A stretch of DNA of 64,000 nucleotides from an uncultured Ignavibacteriota bacterium. Its GTDB lineage: Bacteria > Bacteroidota > Ignavibacteria > UBA10030 > UBA8401. Location of the stretch: assembly GCA_903884005.1 (NCBI GenBank), contig CAISDA010000063.1:57952-121951 (forward strand), given 5' to 3'. Every line of letters starts with the position of its first letter. The stretch's first letter is position 1. Under the pieces are notes generated by a model. It saw only the letters and a list, made by a program, of their open reading frames with translations. It was not told where the DNA came from and did no database searches. Below are positions 8,276 to 17,338 of this stretch, piece by piece. The translations under genes were made by a program, and so were the position numbers.

Positions 8276-9109
8276 TTAGAACTCAGCGATATATCGTATT
8301 CCCGCCGTCCACGACACCTGACTGTCCTTCGCCGACACTTCTCCCTTTGGCGTGACGATATACGACGGATCGACATACACCATGAATCCAGAACCAAGAC
8401 TATAGGTGAGAGTGCAGTCGAGGGTATAATCGCTGATACCAGAGACGGTGACGGTGCCCTTCGTGCGTACGGTCGTGCTTACCGTTTTTTTCTTCTTCAA
8501 TACGATGGCTAGAGCATTGAGTTTCGCAGTGTCGGACTGCATCGACATATAGGTGATATCCGCCGAGAACTCGATGCTCAACGATCCGAATTTGAAAGTA
8601 TGACTCGCTTCGGCGGTCCAATAATGCGCAGGAAGAGAACCTGGATACAGTTCATAACCGATGTCGAGATCGATGACCGATAGATCTGCGGTAAGGCCAA
8701 GAGTAAGAGAATTCTCCAGATCTGAAACAGCGTTGATCGAATCCATCAGATATTTCGTGTGCGATGCGGTGACAGAGGCGTCGAGCCAGTCAGTCACGCT
8801 GTGATCGTATCCAAATGCCGCCGACCAACTCAGCGGCCCTCCATTGCTGCCAAGCAGTCTCGTCCATGTGACGAGTCCGTTCAACCCGTTGTCGTGCAGC
8901 AGCGAAATCGCGCTGCTCGAAACTGGATTCGTTCCGCTCAAATCGATGCCATTGCGGATGCGTGTATTTTCGATGTCCGTCTTGATGCTGATCGTCCATG
9001 GAAGATCCTTGTCGTTCGAAGCACTGGTATCCCGGACGGAAACGGGTAGTGCGTCCTGGGCCGAAAACGAAATTCCATTGAGCATAAAAAGAAGGGCGAC
9101 TATTTTCAT
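8276..9109 (-). CDS. Predicted outer-membrane beta-barrel protein, function unknown
   Basis: I choose the ATG at 9109, which gives a signal peptide (MKIVALLFMLNG... FSAQ); an in-frame ATG 30 codons upstream would precede it with hydrophilic sequence. The 277-residue mature region alternates polar and hydrophobic residues in successive 8-12 residue strands (for example TADLSVIDLDIGYELYP and SLSIEFSADITYMSM), and the chain ends in phenylalanine (IRYIAEF), as many outer-membrane barrels do. It has no T9SS tail. No family is recognised. It may be a surface porin or a structural protein expressed alongside the secreted proteins around it. Confidence 0.6.
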   Translation of the reverse strand: MKIVALLFMLNGISFSAQDALPVSVRDTSASNDKDLPWTISIKTDIENTRIRNGIDLSGTNPVSSSAISLLHDNGLNGLVTWTRLLGSNGGPLSWSAAFGYDHSVTDWLDASVTASHTKYLMDSINAVSDLENSLTLGLTADLSVIDLDIGYELYPGSLPAHYWTAEASHTFKFGSLSIEFSADITYMSMQSDTAKLNALAIVLKKKKTVSTTVRTKGTVTVSGISDYTLDCTLTYSLGSGFMVYVDPSYIVTPKGEVSAKDSQVSWTAGIRYIAEF

Positions 9110-9313
9110 TCCTGGTCCGTCCTCTGTCCTATTCTGGATTAGCATCTCCTGGTTAACGATAAGGGCCATCGGCCCCTGTGAATTAATAGACACGCGCATT
9201 CTGAAATTAGTTTAACGCAGTGACAATATCAGGGGAACCAATGATAGGGTGATTCCGGTGCTGGAGCGGTTATAATGATTCGCGCATGTAAGCGTGCCGA
9301 TATACTGCACGCA

Positions 9314-10639
9314 TCATTTGATCAGCGTCATCTTGGTCATCTGTACTTTTCCATTGTATTCCAATCGAGAGAAGTAGATTCCCGATGCGTGTCCGGACGC
9401 GTTGAACTGCACCTGATTGAAGATTCCCGCTAGCGCTTCACCATTGAACAAGGTCGAGACTTCCTGGCCGAGTATATTGATGATCTTCAGCGTAGCATGT
9501 CCGTTCGTTGGAACTGTGAACGAAATATTCGTTGTCGGATTGAAGGGGTTCGGATAATTCTGTATGAGTTCGAATGAAACAGGCTGTGTCGAGACGAGTA
9601 CATCAACAACAGACGAATACTCAAATTTTCCATCACGATCTATCTGCTTCAGACGGTATGCATATCTCCCCGTGCAGGAGTGATCTGTAAAGGTGTAGGC
9701 ATGCTGCACGTTGGATGATCCACTTCCCTCGACAAATCCCAACGTCCTCCATGCGCGATCATTCGCCGTGAGACGTTCAACTTCGAATCCGTAATTGTTC
9801 GTTTCGGTCGCCGTCTGCCAGCACAAGTGAACGCTGCCGCCGCCGGAAGTGAAAGCGTTGAAGGATGTCAGTTCCACCGGCATTGCAAGGGAAACGCCCC
9901 AACTAGTGTGATTGACCAACGTTCCAGTGTTGCGCAAAAGCACTTGCTGGTCGGCTGTCGTCGAGCCGCTTCCCTCATTCATTTTATAATATGCCGCCAG
10001 CCCCGCTTCATTACCGACGAGATTCGCATTTTGATTGTTGGTTATCTCTGTAGGAGTCCGGACCGTGTTCCATATTCTGACTTCGTCAATCATTCCGTTG
10101 AAAGCGCGTCCTGATCCCACCGAAGAAGGGGTCGGATTTCCGATCGCGAGCGATGTAACGGTGTTGATGGACATGGCTCTTGAATTTGGGACGGTCTTGA
10201 CCAATGAACCGTTGACATACAACCGGATATTGCTCCCGTCATATGTCGCCGCAACATGCTGCCATACTCCCGCGGTGACTGCTGACACGTCGCTGGTTCC
10301 ACTCGGCCACGAGCCCGTGCTTCCGTCCCAATCTCCGAATCCAAAATCCAATTGACCGCTGCCTCCGCAGCGCAGCACGTATCCGTAATTTATGTTCCCT
10401 GAGATATTAACCGTCTTATCCACGATCGTATTCGTCCAATACCCGCCGCCGAATGATGCAGGCTTAATCCACGCTTCAATGGTAATTGCAGTTCCTCCGA
10501 TCTGGACAGAAGCATTATTGCCACAATCGACATAATCATCGATGCCGTCAAATGTGAGTGCGGAACCCGACTGCGCGAAGGCGCCGCAGGTAAGTGCGAA
10601 GCTTGCTGTAATGATCATCAATAGTACCGATTTTTTCAT
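9314..10639 (-). CDS. Secreted LamG (concanavalin A-like) domain protein with T9SS sorting tail
   Basis: The ATG at 10639 has a ribosome site (AAAGGAATCGAC) directly before it and gives the signal peptide MKKSVLLMIITAS... AFAQ; a start ten codons earlier is less likely. Of 441 residues, about 25-225 form a LamG/concanavalin A-like domain with LTFDGIDDYVDCGN, TIEAWIKP, WQHVAATYDGSNIRLYVNG and FNGMIDEVRIWN. A linker domain beginning MPVELTSFNAF follows, with WQTATETNNYGFEVER. A sorting domain from NYPNPFNPTT closes the chain. Such proteins bind glycans or proteins at the cell surface. The ligand is unknown. Confidence 0.85.
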   Translation of the reverse strand: MKKSVLLMIITASFALTCGAFAQSGSALTFDGIDDYVDCGNNASVQIGGTAITIEAWIKPASFGGGYWTNTIVDKTVNISGNINYGYVLRCGGSGQLDFGFGDWDGSTGSWPSGTSDVSAVTAGVWQHVAATYDGSNIRLYVNGSLVKTVPNSRAMSINTVTSLAIGNPTPSSVGSGRAFNGMIDEVRIWNTVRTPTEITNNQNANLVGNEAGLAAYYKMNEGSGSTTADQQVLLRNTGTLVNHTSWGVSLAMPVELTSFNAFTSGGGSVHLCWQTATETNNYGFEVERLTANDRAWRTLGFVEGSGSSNVQHAYTFTDHSCTGRYAYRLKQIDRDGKFEYSSVVDVLVSTQPVSFELIQNYPNPFNPTTNISFTVPTNGHATLKIINILGQEVSTLFNGEALAGIFNQVQFNASGHASGIYFSRLEYNGKVQMTKMTLIK

Positions 10640-10847
10640 TGTCGATTCCTTTTTCATTTTTTTATCCATTCAGAAGTTGGGGAATTAGGTGTACATAGCC
10701 CTCCCCGGGAGTAGTTGTGTGGTATTATCTGCAAGATTCTAGAAAACATTAATCAACGTTGAAGATCTCCGCTACGATTTTTTGATTGGTCACTGCTGCG
10801 AGAGAATCCATCTGAGCAGATGGCTGCAGCGCCTGGACATGTTCACC

Positions 10848-11147
10848 TCACAACACAAAAATACATTCGTCGAGCCAACGGAGTGCATCCGTGATCTGGT
10901 GACCGTCCAGGGACGGGTAGCTGTTTCCGAATCCGAATCCCTTTCCATCTGCGCACACGGACCAATACCCGAAGAAGACTTTTGGATTCAACGCGGCCAG
11001 GATGTTCTTTGTCGCCGACTGTTCGTATGCAGCGACAATCTCGCTGTCAGGCAACCGGACCCGCGTCTCCTGAGGTTGAGCGAAGGAGTTGAGACAGAGA
11101 GTGGAAAAAAATTGAGGCCGAGAAAGAAGCGCAATGTCTGATGTTGG
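10848..11147 (-). pseudogene. N-terminal fragment of a secreted enzyme, possibly a glycoside hydrolase
   Basis: Leftward from 11147 one frame runs to a TGA at 10848-10850 with no ATG start. It reads like the end of a signal peptide (FFSTLCLNSFAQ) followed by a folded-domain beginning with IVAAYEQSATKNILAALNP, FFGYWSVCADGKGFGFG and SYPSLDGHQITDAL. From memory this resembles the start of a mannosidase/trehalase-like (MGH1-type) glycoside hydrolase, but I cannot confirm it. The frame then stops abruptly, so only about 80 residues of a much longer protein remain. It is probably another deleted secretome gene in this decay-prone region. Confidence 0.4.
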
Positions 11148-11343
11148 CTAATTCGGGATTGGTCACATGGTATGTTTGTGAATAATATACCTTTAGGCGG
11201 CATCGGAATCAAGCATCGTTCATTAATTCTTTGGATCCGCATTCCTGACCGGCCGCCCAATGGAAACATCCCTCATTGAAAATTACTGGTGATCGAACAG
11301 GAATCGATGAATGGCGAAAGATATTTCATCGGTGAGTATCGTT

Positions 11344-11376
11344 AAAAAACAGCCATCAGGGAGGGACTGTTTTTTT
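11344..11376 (-). terminator. Intrinsic terminator after the long repeat protein
   Basis: AAAAAACAG (11344-11352) pairs with CTGTTTTTT (11367-11375) around a short G/C-containing loop, and T-runs occur on both strands, so it can work in either direction. A second hairpin, ACACCCG (11388-11394) with CGGGTGT (11407-11413), lies between it and the stop codon at 11426. Together they should end transcription of the minus-strand gene. Confidence 0.6.
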
Positions 11377-11425
11377 TATTAACAGTAACACCCGCCACGT
11401 ATCTGACGGGTGTGTTGGGACATAT

Positions 11426-14400
11426 TTATTTCATAAGGCTCAGCTGCTTCACGCGAGAAAAACTCCCGGCATCCAGCCGGTAGAAATACGCGCCGCTGGA
11501 AAGACGCGATGCGTCGAACTGCGCCGTATACGCTCCCGCCGCCAATGGTCCGTTCACGAGCACAGCGACTTCCCTGCCGAGCAGATCGTACACCTTCAAC
11601 GTGACATGTGATGCCGACGCGATTGAATAGTGTATCAATGTCGTCGGGTTGAAAGGGTTCGGATAATTTTGTGACAGTGCGAATACGGCGGGTGCGGCAG
11701 CGACCGTTGCTTCCACATCCTTCGAGTATTCGAACTTCCCGTCCCGGTCGATCTGTTTCAGACGGTAGACAATTTTTCCGGATGCCGAGTTATCGGAATA
11801 ACTGTACGACTGCGGGGCGTTCGTTGTGCCGTGGCCTTCGGTGAAACCGATTTTTTTCCACGGCCCGCGTTCTCCGGTTTCCGGTATGCGCTGCCGCTCG
11901 ATCTCGAATCCCGCATTATTCACTTCAGTCGCCGTGCGCCAGCACAGTGCAACGACGCCGGGCGAGACCGAAGCCGTGAACGAAACGAGTTCAACCGGCA
12001 GAACATTGCTGACGGTCGAGCCGATGAGGAGAAAATTGCCGGCGGCAGGATTATAGGAACCCGACGTGACGGAAGAGGTATCGTTCGCAGACATGCCGAG
12101 CGACGAGTAGGTTCCCCCGGCCGTTGCGCTTTGGGCAACGACAAGAGACGCCGAGACCGGAGCACCGTCGTCCGCCCCGTATGCAAGCCGTATCGTGCCG
12201 CCATTAGCAGCGGTTCCGCCGGTCAAGGACGACTGGAAATACCGGATGACGGATATGGCGTTCAAGCCGCCCTTCACACCGCCGGCATTTGAGTTCACCA
12301 TTTGCAGGCGCAGGGTCGGAGAAGCGGGGTTTGTCAATTGAACTGTCACCGGTCGGTACACGGTCCCGGTACCGATCGGATACGTTTTTGCCTCGGTTGC
12401 CGCCGTCCATGTGTGCGAGACGGGACCGTCGACAAAACTCGATTCACTGCCGCCGCTCACGACCGCCGCCGAACCGAGCGTTAACAGATTCGTGTTCGTG
12501 GTAATGAGGTTCCCGTCCGTGAGAGTGAGCGTGCCGGTGACCGTCGTGGCTGCGCCCAATGTGACCCCTGCCGCATTGTTGATCGTCAATCCGCTCGAGA
12601 CGGTCGCGGGCAATTCCGCCCCTGTGGTTCGGGGTGTATTTCCATCGTACACGAACACCGGTGTCCCGCTATAGGTGGGCGTGCCGGACATTGTTGCCGT
12701 CCCGCTGAATGACGGCGAACCAGACACGGTCGCGCCGGGGGCGACCGTCTTGACCCCGGAACCCGACAGTGCAAGATTGTAATATGTCAGCGCCGGTATT
12801 GTTTGACCGGCGTTTCCGTTCCACTCGACCGTGCTCGTGCCGCACGTGAACGTGCCGCCAGCACCGCTGACGCTTCCGCCGAATCTCACCCGGCTGGACC
12901 CGCCATGGTGCGTCCCGTTAGTCCTCGTCCAGGTGCCGCTGAATTCGTGCGTCCAGCCTGTTCCGTGATGCAGCGTTCCGCCGTTCCCGTTGATCGTCAA
13001 TCCGCCTCCGTGAACATGCCCGGTGAATGTTGCCGTGCCGCCGGTCTTCGTCATCGACACGGTGCCCGTTGTCGTGAAACCGCCGATGCTCTGCGTTGCC
13101 GTGCCCGCGATCGTGAGTCCGCCGGAACCGCTTGTGGTTCCGCCGTTGTTGATAAAATTGCCGTTCAATGTCATTAAAAATGTCGTATCTGCCAATCGTG
13201 CCCCATCGTTCAACGTAAGCGGGACATTCGCGTTAAACACTTTATTCGCGTCCAGTGTAATTATTCCCGTATTCGCAACGACCACTCCGCCGGTCGCGGC
13301 GAAGGGTGTTATCCATTCCGCCTCTACCGTTCGATTCGTTGCGGTATTGTATTGCAATGTCGCCGCCGCGCCATACGTTGGGGCTGCGCTCACTGTTGCT
13401 CTTCCTTCGATCGAAAAAATACCGTTCACCGTAACACCGGTGATTGTTTTTAGCCCGCTCGTTGATACCGTAAGGTTGTAATAGGGACCCGTTCCCACTG
13501 TTTGTGCGGCGCCATTAAAATTAACCGTGCTCGTATTTGCCGTAAAGGTGCCGTTGTTCGTCCAGTTGCCGCTAACGGTCAGTGTATTTGCACCGGTAAT
13601 GGTGAGCGTCGCACCGGAATTGATCGTGATACTATTGCACACAGCCGCCGCGCCGATCGAAGGCTGATTGCCTCCCGACGGTATTGTGACATTTGAAGAC
13701 GAACTGGGCACACCGTTGTTCCAGTTCGACGCCAACGACCAAACGGTACTGGTCGTTCCCATCCATGTAGTGCCGGGAAGGGAAGTGTTCACATACACAA
13801 TGCCGCTTGCCGGTGAAAAATACGTCGTGTTGATGTTCGTCGCGCCGGAACCGGTTCCGCCCCATGTTCCGGAAGCCTGAAGGACGCCTCCCAGGTACAA
13901 TGCAGGAACGGTATGAGTGAACGCGCCCAGATTGGCCGTTGCTCCGGTGATGATGGACAAGCTGCCGCTCATTGCGGTCGGAGCGCTGAAGGTCACACCT
14001 GCGCTGTTGCTGATCGTTACATTTGCCGGCGTGTGCTGTATCAATCCGTTTCCGGTTACCTGTGCCGCTGTACCGATATAGTCGTAATTTGCCCCGGAGG
14101 TATATTGATACGTTCCGCCAAAATTAATGGCGACCGTCGTATCGATCGTAATTCCGGTGAGGATGCCCCCCGTATTTCCGATCTTGAGCGTGGCACCGCT
14201 GCTTAAAATAAAAACACCGCCGACGGAGATTGCCGGATCGTACACTCTCCCGCTTGGGTTGACGATCAGTATTCCCCCGCTGTTGACGGTAAAATTTCGC
14301 ACCGTGCTTCCTGCATCGAACGCAAGCCCGCCGTTGATGGTGGCCGTGCCATTGAGCACGAAAACGATCCTGGCGCTGGAAGCGCCAAGGGTCGCAGTCT

Positions 14401-14704
14401 TGCCCGCACCGATGCTCATGCTCGTGGTGATCGTGATCGTATTGCCGGATGACGCCGCCGCAAGCAAACAGGTGCCGTTGATCGTCAAACTGTTTAAGAC
14501 GATCGCCGGAACTGCTGTGATATTCGCCGACTGATTGGCAGGGATGATGATATCATCGCTGGCTGCCGGCGCACCGGATGGGCTCCAATTTGCAGCGGTC
14601 GTCCACGGCCCTCCCGCTGATCCGACCCATGTTTTGGTGGCCGCCGCCGACCCTGTCGCCGCAAAAAATGTGAACATCAGTAATGAACATAGTGCCTTCT
14701 TCAT
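11426..14704 (-). CDS. Large repeat-rich adhesin-like surface protein with T9SS sorting tail
   Basis: The ATG at 14704 follows GGAG by five bases and gives the signal peptide MKKALCSLLMFTFF. The 1,092-residue protein is built of imperfect beta-helix-like repeats rich in glycine, threonine, serine and asparagine. WVGSAGGPWTTAANWSPSG-type units open two blocks (near residues 25 and 315), and the later blocks repeat motifs like STVNFNGAAQTVG, YYNLTVSTSGLKT and ITGANTLTVSGNW. A linker region with VELVSFTASVSPG and WRTATEVNNAGFEIER follows, then the sorting domain from NYPNPFNPTTL. It is probably a cell-surface adhesin or matrix component. Intact despite its repeats, so likely under selection. Confidence 0.8.
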   Translation of the reverse strand: MKKALCSLLMFTFFAATGSAAATKTWVGSAGGPWTTAANWSPSGAPAASDDIIIPANQSANITAVPAIVLNSLTINGTCLLAAASSGNTITITTSMSIGAGKTATLGASSARIVFVLNGTATINGGLAFDAGSTVRNFTVNSGGILIVNPSGRVYDPAISVGGVFILSSGATLKIGNTGGILTGITIDTTVAINFGGTYQYTSGANYDYIGTAAQVTGNGLIQHTPANVTISNSAGVTFSAPTAMSGSLSIITGATANLGAFTHTVPALYLGGVLQASGTWGGTGSGATNINTTYFSPASGIVYVNTSLPGTTWMGTTSTVWSLASNWNNGVPSSSSNVTIPSGGNQPSIGAAAVCNSITINSGATLTITGANTLTVSGNWTNNGTFTANTSTVNFNGAAQTVGTGPYYNLTVSTSGLKTITGVTVNGIFSIEGRATVSAAPTYGAAATLQYNTATNRTVEAEWITPFAATGGVVVANTGIITLDANKVFNANVPLTLNDGARLADTTFLMTLNGNFINNGGTTSGSGGLTIAGTATQSIGGFTTTGTVSMTKTGGTATFTGHVHGGGLTINGNGGTLHHGTGWTHEFSGTWTRTNGTHHGGSSRVRFGGSVSGAGGTFTCGTSTVEWNGNAGQTIPALTYYNLALSGSGVKTVAPGATVSGSPSFSGTATMSGTPTYSGTPVFVYDGNTPRTTGAELPATVSSGLTINNAAGVTLGAATTVTGTLTLTDGNLITTNTNLLTLGSAAVVSGGSESSFVDGPVSHTWTAATEAKTYPIGTGTVYRPVTVQLTNPASPTLRLQMVNSNAGGVKGGLNAISVIRYFQSSLTGGTAANGGTIRLAYGADDGAPVSASLVVAQSATAGGTYSSLGMSANDTSSVTSGSYNPAAGNFLLIGSTVSNVLPVELVSFTASVSPGVVALCWRTATEVNNAGFEIERQRIPETGERGPWKKIGFTEGHGTTNAPQSYSYSDNSASGKIVYRLKQIDRDGKFEYSKDVEATVAAAPAVFALSQNYPNPFNPTTLIHYSIASASHVTLKVYDLLGREVAVLVNGPLAAGAYTAQFDASRLSSGAYFYRLDAGSFSRVKQLSLMK

Positions 14705-15489
14705 AGCATCTCCATTGAAAAATGAGAACAATTGTATCGACCCGACAATATCACCCCATGCAATAGTCGTGATGACATCCCGCCCCGCCGATGAATATAC
14801 TGCCTACCAAAGCCCACCCTATCATAATGAATTAAATATATATCCGATCCTTGACTTGGGAAAGATGAGGTTGTCTGTTTTTAACCAGGGAGTTTGTCTT
14901 GCACGAAAAACGGGCCGCCATACACACTCACACCGATGGCGCAGCGGCTCCGTTGTTGAGCGCGCACAAATGAAGCGGCACTCACGTGAAGAGTTGCATT
15001 TATCGTGCCAGTAATAAATCGGACTTTTTTGGCTGTTTTCGAAGGTTGAACAAAATTTATGTAACCCCAGATTGACACTGCTGGCAATAATAGGTTCCAG
15101 TTGAAGGCATGAGTCTCTTTCCGTGGGCTCCATTTAAGAGGACCTGCGTGAGGATATTTGGTCGACGGTCTGCATTGTCGGGGTATGTCTGGACCGATTC
15201 CCTGGGTGCATTCACCTGCCCTGTCGATCGCCTGGTGACGCGGACCGTCACCATTGATCCTGAATACACTTTTGGCATGGTATCAGGGTATATTCGCTCG
15301 TCCGCACATTCCATTCCCATCGCCTCCGATACAACGACGGTGAAGATCACGTACCTGTCGACTGATGAGATAAGGGCACGCTCTTCACCACGCAACGTTC
15401 TTCACGATTTGATAGTCATTATTTAAATGTGTAGTATGATCACTACAATAGTTTATAGCGTATCGACCATTCACAGGCAAAGAGAATAC
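14705..15489. other. Intergenic region between divergent surface-protein genes
   Basis: About 785 bases carry the start regions of the minus-strand repeat protein and the plus-strand Asp-box protein. Frames of about 100 codons exist on both strands near 15057-15426, but neither shows a family motif, a good ribosome site or a signal peptide, so I do not call a gene. I see no repeats. Confidence 0.45.
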
Positions 15490-17295
15490 ATGAAAAACCT
15501 ATTTCAGAATGTACTGATCCTGATTGTTACGCTGATGTGTTTCACCGGTCGGAGTTTTTCCCAGGATTCGCCGGCATTTGGATATACTCAATATATGGCG
15601 GTCGATTATTCTTCGCCAAACATCGTGTATTCCGCAACTCTTGGGCAAGGCTTATTGAAAAGCACCGATTATGGCGAATCATGGGGTCTCATTTGCAGCC
15701 GGGCAGACAACAACAGATTTCACGTCGTCAAACTCGATCCTCAATCTCCTTCCAGACTGTTCGCGGGCGGCGTGAAAAGCGGCGTGCTTCTATCAACAGA
15801 TAAAGGCAGCACTTGGAAACAAATTGGGCTTCCGAATGTGACCGTATGCGACATTGCCATCGACGAAACGAATCCGTCCAGGATTTTTGTTCTCGCCAAT
15901 GAAGGTGTGTATTCAAATGAACGTGTTGAACATGATGAATGGAAACTGTCATTCGATTACTTCAAGTTTGTAGCCGACTTTGCCAAAACAAACCATCCCG
16001 TTTTTGACAAGAACGAGACAACCCAGCGCGGCCGGCCGGGTAAGCGTTCACTGTGGGGTTACAGCAGGTTTCAAAAGATCGCAATCAGTCCGCATGATCC
16101 AAACACCATTATGGTTGCTGCGCGGTGGGAAGGCGGGTACCACAGGAGCGATGACGGAGGAAAAACATGGAGACATGAGACTCTTTCGGGAATTTACAGA
16201 AGAGTTGATGAAATTTATTTTCACCCAAAAGATCCCAATATCATTTGTGTCGGAACGCATCATCAAGGACTCTTTAAAACATTTAACAACGGGAAAAGCT
16301 GGGTTCCTCAAAGCGACGGATTGAGATCCCAGAGAAGATTGCCGTATTATGGCGCGTATCTTATTTCCGGATTTGCAGCAGACAATACCAATCCCGACAT
16401 TTTTTATTCCGGATCCGATTACTCCAACTGGAAAAGCACAAACGGCGGAGCCTCGTGGCAGGAACTCGATAAATCGTTAACGTGTGAATTTGTGCGGACG
16501 ATGGCCGTTGACCCCCGGAATCCGAACATTGTGTACGCCGGGTCCAATGTCGGCATGTTCAAATCAACTGATGCCGGAAAGAGCTGGCGATCGATAAACG
16601 TCGGATTATCGAAAGTCAAAATCATCAAAACAATTTCGGTGACGACTGCCGACGGTTCGTGGCAATATGCATTGTCGGAACAGTATCCGTTCGTGTTCAG
16701 GAAATCCGGGGATGAACGATGGAAATCGTTTTCATGGCTTTTGGCGGAGTATGGTGCTAAAATCGGCAAGGACCTGTATTACGATGACACGGCACAACAA
16801 TTGGTATTCGTTTCTGATACGGGGAATTTTACTAGCGATGATTATGGGTACAGGTGGCGCGGGAAGGGTTCGGAAATTCTTTTTGCCACCGTAAAAAGCG
16901 ACGTCAAGGAATTGAAATTATCCAATGCCCCCGACCTTACGAATAATTATGCTTTCACTATCGGTCTGACAGGAGATGTATTCTTTAATGATGCGCTGGT
17001 TGATTCTCTTTACCGGAAGCCACCGTATATCAGCCTTCAGATCGTTGAAGAAGGGTATCCGTATAACGGGACCGTGCCTATCTGGCGGATCAATGTTGAT
17101 GATTGTTTAATAATGACTATCGAGGTGCACAAGTCGCTCATCGATCCTTCCAAAAAATATATCTTGTATGCCGAAGTGCGCGATTTTCAGAAAAACTATA
17201 AAACAGCTTCTGCCACATTGCACTGTGTCGACAATGCTATCGTTCCGGTGTCGATGGAATTACACGACGGATTTTGTTTGAAGAAAGCAAAGTGA
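15490..17295 (+). CDS. Secreted Asp-box (BNR/sortilin-like) beta-propeller protein
   Basis: The ATG at 15490 gives the signal peptide MKNLFQNVLILIV... SFSQ; the in-frame start at 15427 adds an implausible leader. In the 601 residues at least six Asp-box motifs (S-x-D-x-G-x-x-W) recur, including STDYGESW, STDKGSTW, SDDGGKTW, FNNGKSW, STNGGASW and STDAGKSW. They indicate a seven-to-ten-bladed propeller as in sortilin/Vps10 and sialidase folds. The repeats fade after about residue 400, and the last 150 residues are a beta-rich domain. Unlike its neighbours it has no NPFNPST sorting tail. It may be periplasmic, leave by another route or use a different tail. Function unknown. Confidence 0.75.
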   Translation: MKNLFQNVLILIVTLMCFTGRSFSQDSPAFGYTQYMAVDYSSPNIVYSATLGQGLLKSTDYGESWGLICSRADNNRFHVVKLDPQSPSRLFAGGVKSGVLLSTDKGSTWKQIGLPNVTVCDIAIDETNPSRIFVLANEGVYSNERVEHDEWKLSFDYFKFVADFAKTNHPVFDKNETTQRGRPGKRSLWGYSRFQKIAISPHDPNTIMVAARWEGGYHRSDDGGKTWRHETLSGIYRRVDEIYFHPKDPNIICVGTHHQGLFKTFNNGKSWVPQSDGLRSQRRLPYYGAYLISGFAADNTNPDIFYSGSDYSNWKSTNGGASWQELDKSLTCEFVRTMAVDPRNPNIVYAGSNVGMFKSTDAGKSWRSINVGLSKVKIIKTISVTTADGSWQYALSEQYPFVFRKSGDERWKSFSWLLAEYGAKIGKDLYYDDTAQQLVFVSDTGNFTSDDYGYRWRGKGSEILFATVKSDVKELKLSNAPDLTNNYAFTIGLTGDVFFNDALVDSLYRKPPYISLQIVEEGYPYNGTVPIWRINVDDCLIMTIEVHKSLIDPSKKYILYAEVRDFQKNYKTASATLHCVDNAIVPVSMELHDGFCLKKAK

Positions 17296-17302
17296 TTTAA
17301 AA

Positions 17303-17338
17303 CAGTAACAATGAAATCCGTCGGTTGTATTGTTACTG
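17303..17338. terminator. Inverted repeat between convergent genes
   Basis: CAGTAACAAT (17303-17312) and ATTGTTACTG (17329-17338) are a perfect 10-base inverted repeat between the converging Asp-box gene and hydA. The right arm covers the hydA stop codon at 17333-17335. It probably serves as a two-way transcription end, although it is AT-rich and lacks long T-runs. Confidence 0.45.

Noticed and set aside
15057..15426. Roughly 105-codon frames on both strands upstream of the Asp-box gene
   Set aside because: Both strands are open over the same bases and neither has a ribosome site, signal peptide or recognisable motif.
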